A DNA stretch of 64,000 bases from Sphingomonas sp. H160509 (lineage in GTDB: Bacteria > Pseudomonadota > Alphaproteobacteria > Sphingomonadales > Sphingomonadaceae): the NCBI RefSeq assembly GCF_024124765.2, contig NZ_JAMXSR020000002.1, positions 147,001-211,000 on the forward strand, given 5' to 3'. A program made the translations under genes and the position numbers. Under the pieces are notes generated by a model. That model was not told the origin of the DNA. It saw nothing but the letters and a program-made list of their open reading frames with translations, and ran no database searches. The stretch's first letter is position 1, and each line of letters starts with the position of its first letter. Below are positions 63,183-64,000 of the stretch, piece by piece.

Positions 63183-63536
63183 GCCTCCGTGGAGCGTGCC
63201 GACCAGCCGAACTCCGTGCCGGGACTAAATCGTTTTGATCGGCTTCCGTTCCGCTGAGAGATCGAGTTCGTCTCACTAAGGCATGGCCATTGGGCGGCAT
63301 GGCTTGCGCGTACAAAGCCTCTTTGAGATCGAAAATCGGCGACCCGTCTTGCAGCCTGGAAGCTGAACGAATGGCAGAAGTAGGGAAAGCGAAAACGGCT
63401 TATGAGTGTCCGCTTGTGGGTCAGGTGATCTGCGATTGTGAATGGTAGCGACCGACGTCTTGTCCGATGCTCGAGGGGGACAAAGCGCTGAACTACGCAC
63501 CATTCGATACGGGCGTACGGGACACGAGCTAGCCGA
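63183..63536. other. Gap between LOV kinase 2 and SGNH gene
   Basis: No supported gene. AGGGAAAGCGAAAACGGCTT..GAGTGTCCGCTTGTGGG (63385-63420) is a degenerate unit of the dispersed repeat. The LOV kinase promoter should lie in its left part. Confidence 0.4.
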
Positions 63537-64000
63537 TCACATACCGGTAATTACTTGCAGGTCAGCCGCATCTGCCATGGCTTTGTAGCCAGCGTCGTTC
63601 GGGTGCAGCTTGTCACCGTCGTTGAACGCAGAGGCGATGGCTTGGGGATCAGTCTTGTCAGCGACCGACGACGCAAAATCGATTACGCCATCGAAGGCCC
63701 CTGAACTTCGGATCCAATTGTTAAGCGCCTGTCGCACCGCCTCGCCTTGTTCGCTGGCGTAACCAGCGTTCTTGTACGGGGTGAGCGTAGCGCCAATTAC
63801 GCGGATACCCTGCTCATGCGCCCGCTCGATGATCTGTTTGTCCGCCGCGATCAGGGCGTCCGCCGTTACAGGATCGCTTGCTCCGCGGGGGGCTGAAGCT
63901 GCGTCCAATATCGTTGATTCCCTCGAGCAAGATGACGGCCTTCACGCCAGGCACGCTCAGCACGTCGCGGTCGAACCGCGCGAGTGCATTAGGACCTGCA
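63537..64000 (-). CDS. SGNH/GDSL-like hydrolase, partial, frameshifted
   Basis: The C-terminal part of an SGNH hydrolase; the 5' end lies beyond the window. It contains VKAVILLEGINDIGRS (block III GxND), IEREHE-like helix IIERAHEQGIRVIGATL and GDKLHPNDAGYKAMAD, with catalytic Asp and His in the block V DxxH motif. The frame shifts at six G (63887-63892, plus strand); with five it reads SFSPRGASDPVTAD. SGNH enzymes are esterases or lipases acting on acylated sugars or lipids. The gene continues outside the window, so domain content upstream is unknown. Confidence 0.7.

Noticed and set aside
1..64000. CRISPR array, tRNA or rRNA
   Set aside because: No regular direct-repeat array and no cloverleaf or rRNA-like segment was recognised by eye.

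Overview
The window reads as chromosome of a Sphingomonas-like alphaproteobacterium. The evidence is high GC, a zinc-ligand-poor MucR regulator, HWE/HisKA_2-type LOV histidine kinases, a TonB receptor grouped with SapC and flavin halogenases, DUF305, DUF805 and DUF6445 proteins, and GC-rich intergenic inverted repeats. No rRNA, tRNA or CRISPR array was seen. At least 21 genes or gene joints are broken by one-base changes, mostly in G/C runs of 3-6 bases. Most are probably draft-assembly errors, so those genes are described as whole genes with a stated break point.

Layout. 1-5 kb: a BLUF photoreceptor with an amber codon, pdxJ split by an IS630-family element, a VOC protein cut off from its signal peptide, a winged-helix protein and a TonB_C-like secreted protein. 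5.2-7.9 kb: an accessory module with a serine recombinase and a VbhA/VbhT-like Fic toxin-antitoxin pair carrying a KfrB-like tail. 8-15 kb: diguanylate cyclase, MucR, two DUF805 proteins, secreted or membrane hypotheticals and an M48 protease. 15.4-17.5 kb: a LysR regulator divergent from a YeiH-type exporter. 17.9-21 kb: a tight operon of DUF305, YVTN beta-propeller, ECF sigma factor and anti-sigma factor. 21-31 kb: two alpha/beta hydrolases, an aspartyl protease, several small accessory genes, a membrane AraC regulator and an S41 peptidase. 31.6-39.1 kb: a possible defence or repair island made of a RelE/HigB-type toxin with HTH antitoxin, an SbcD-like nuclease with an SMC-like ATPase, and an AAA_13 ATPase with a possible anticodon-nuclease triad.

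39.6-56.3 kb is a beta-glucan (probably laminarin) utilisation locus. A LacI regulator closes a reverse-strand run of halogenase, cupin/JmjC-like protein, SapC and a second halogenase behind a TonB receptor. GH3, an MFS transporter, GH16, a beta-helix protein and DUF6445 lie on the other side. Three LacI-type palindromes sit in the divergent control region between receptor and GH3. The likely flow is: GH16 cuts beta-1,3-glucan, the receptor imports oligomers, GH3 trims them, the MFS protein takes up the products, and LacI senses a sugar. The role of the halogenase, SapC, cupin and DUF6445 proteins is open.

57-64 kb holds a nucleoside deaminase, a PLP decarboxylase-fold enzyme, two LOV histidine kinases each beside a response regulator, and a partial SGNH hydrolase. 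With the BLUF remnant at the left edge, the window carries three blue-light sensor genes. A dispersed intergenic repeat family built on GGAAAGCGG and AGCGGACGTTCGTTCA motifs recurs in many gaps.
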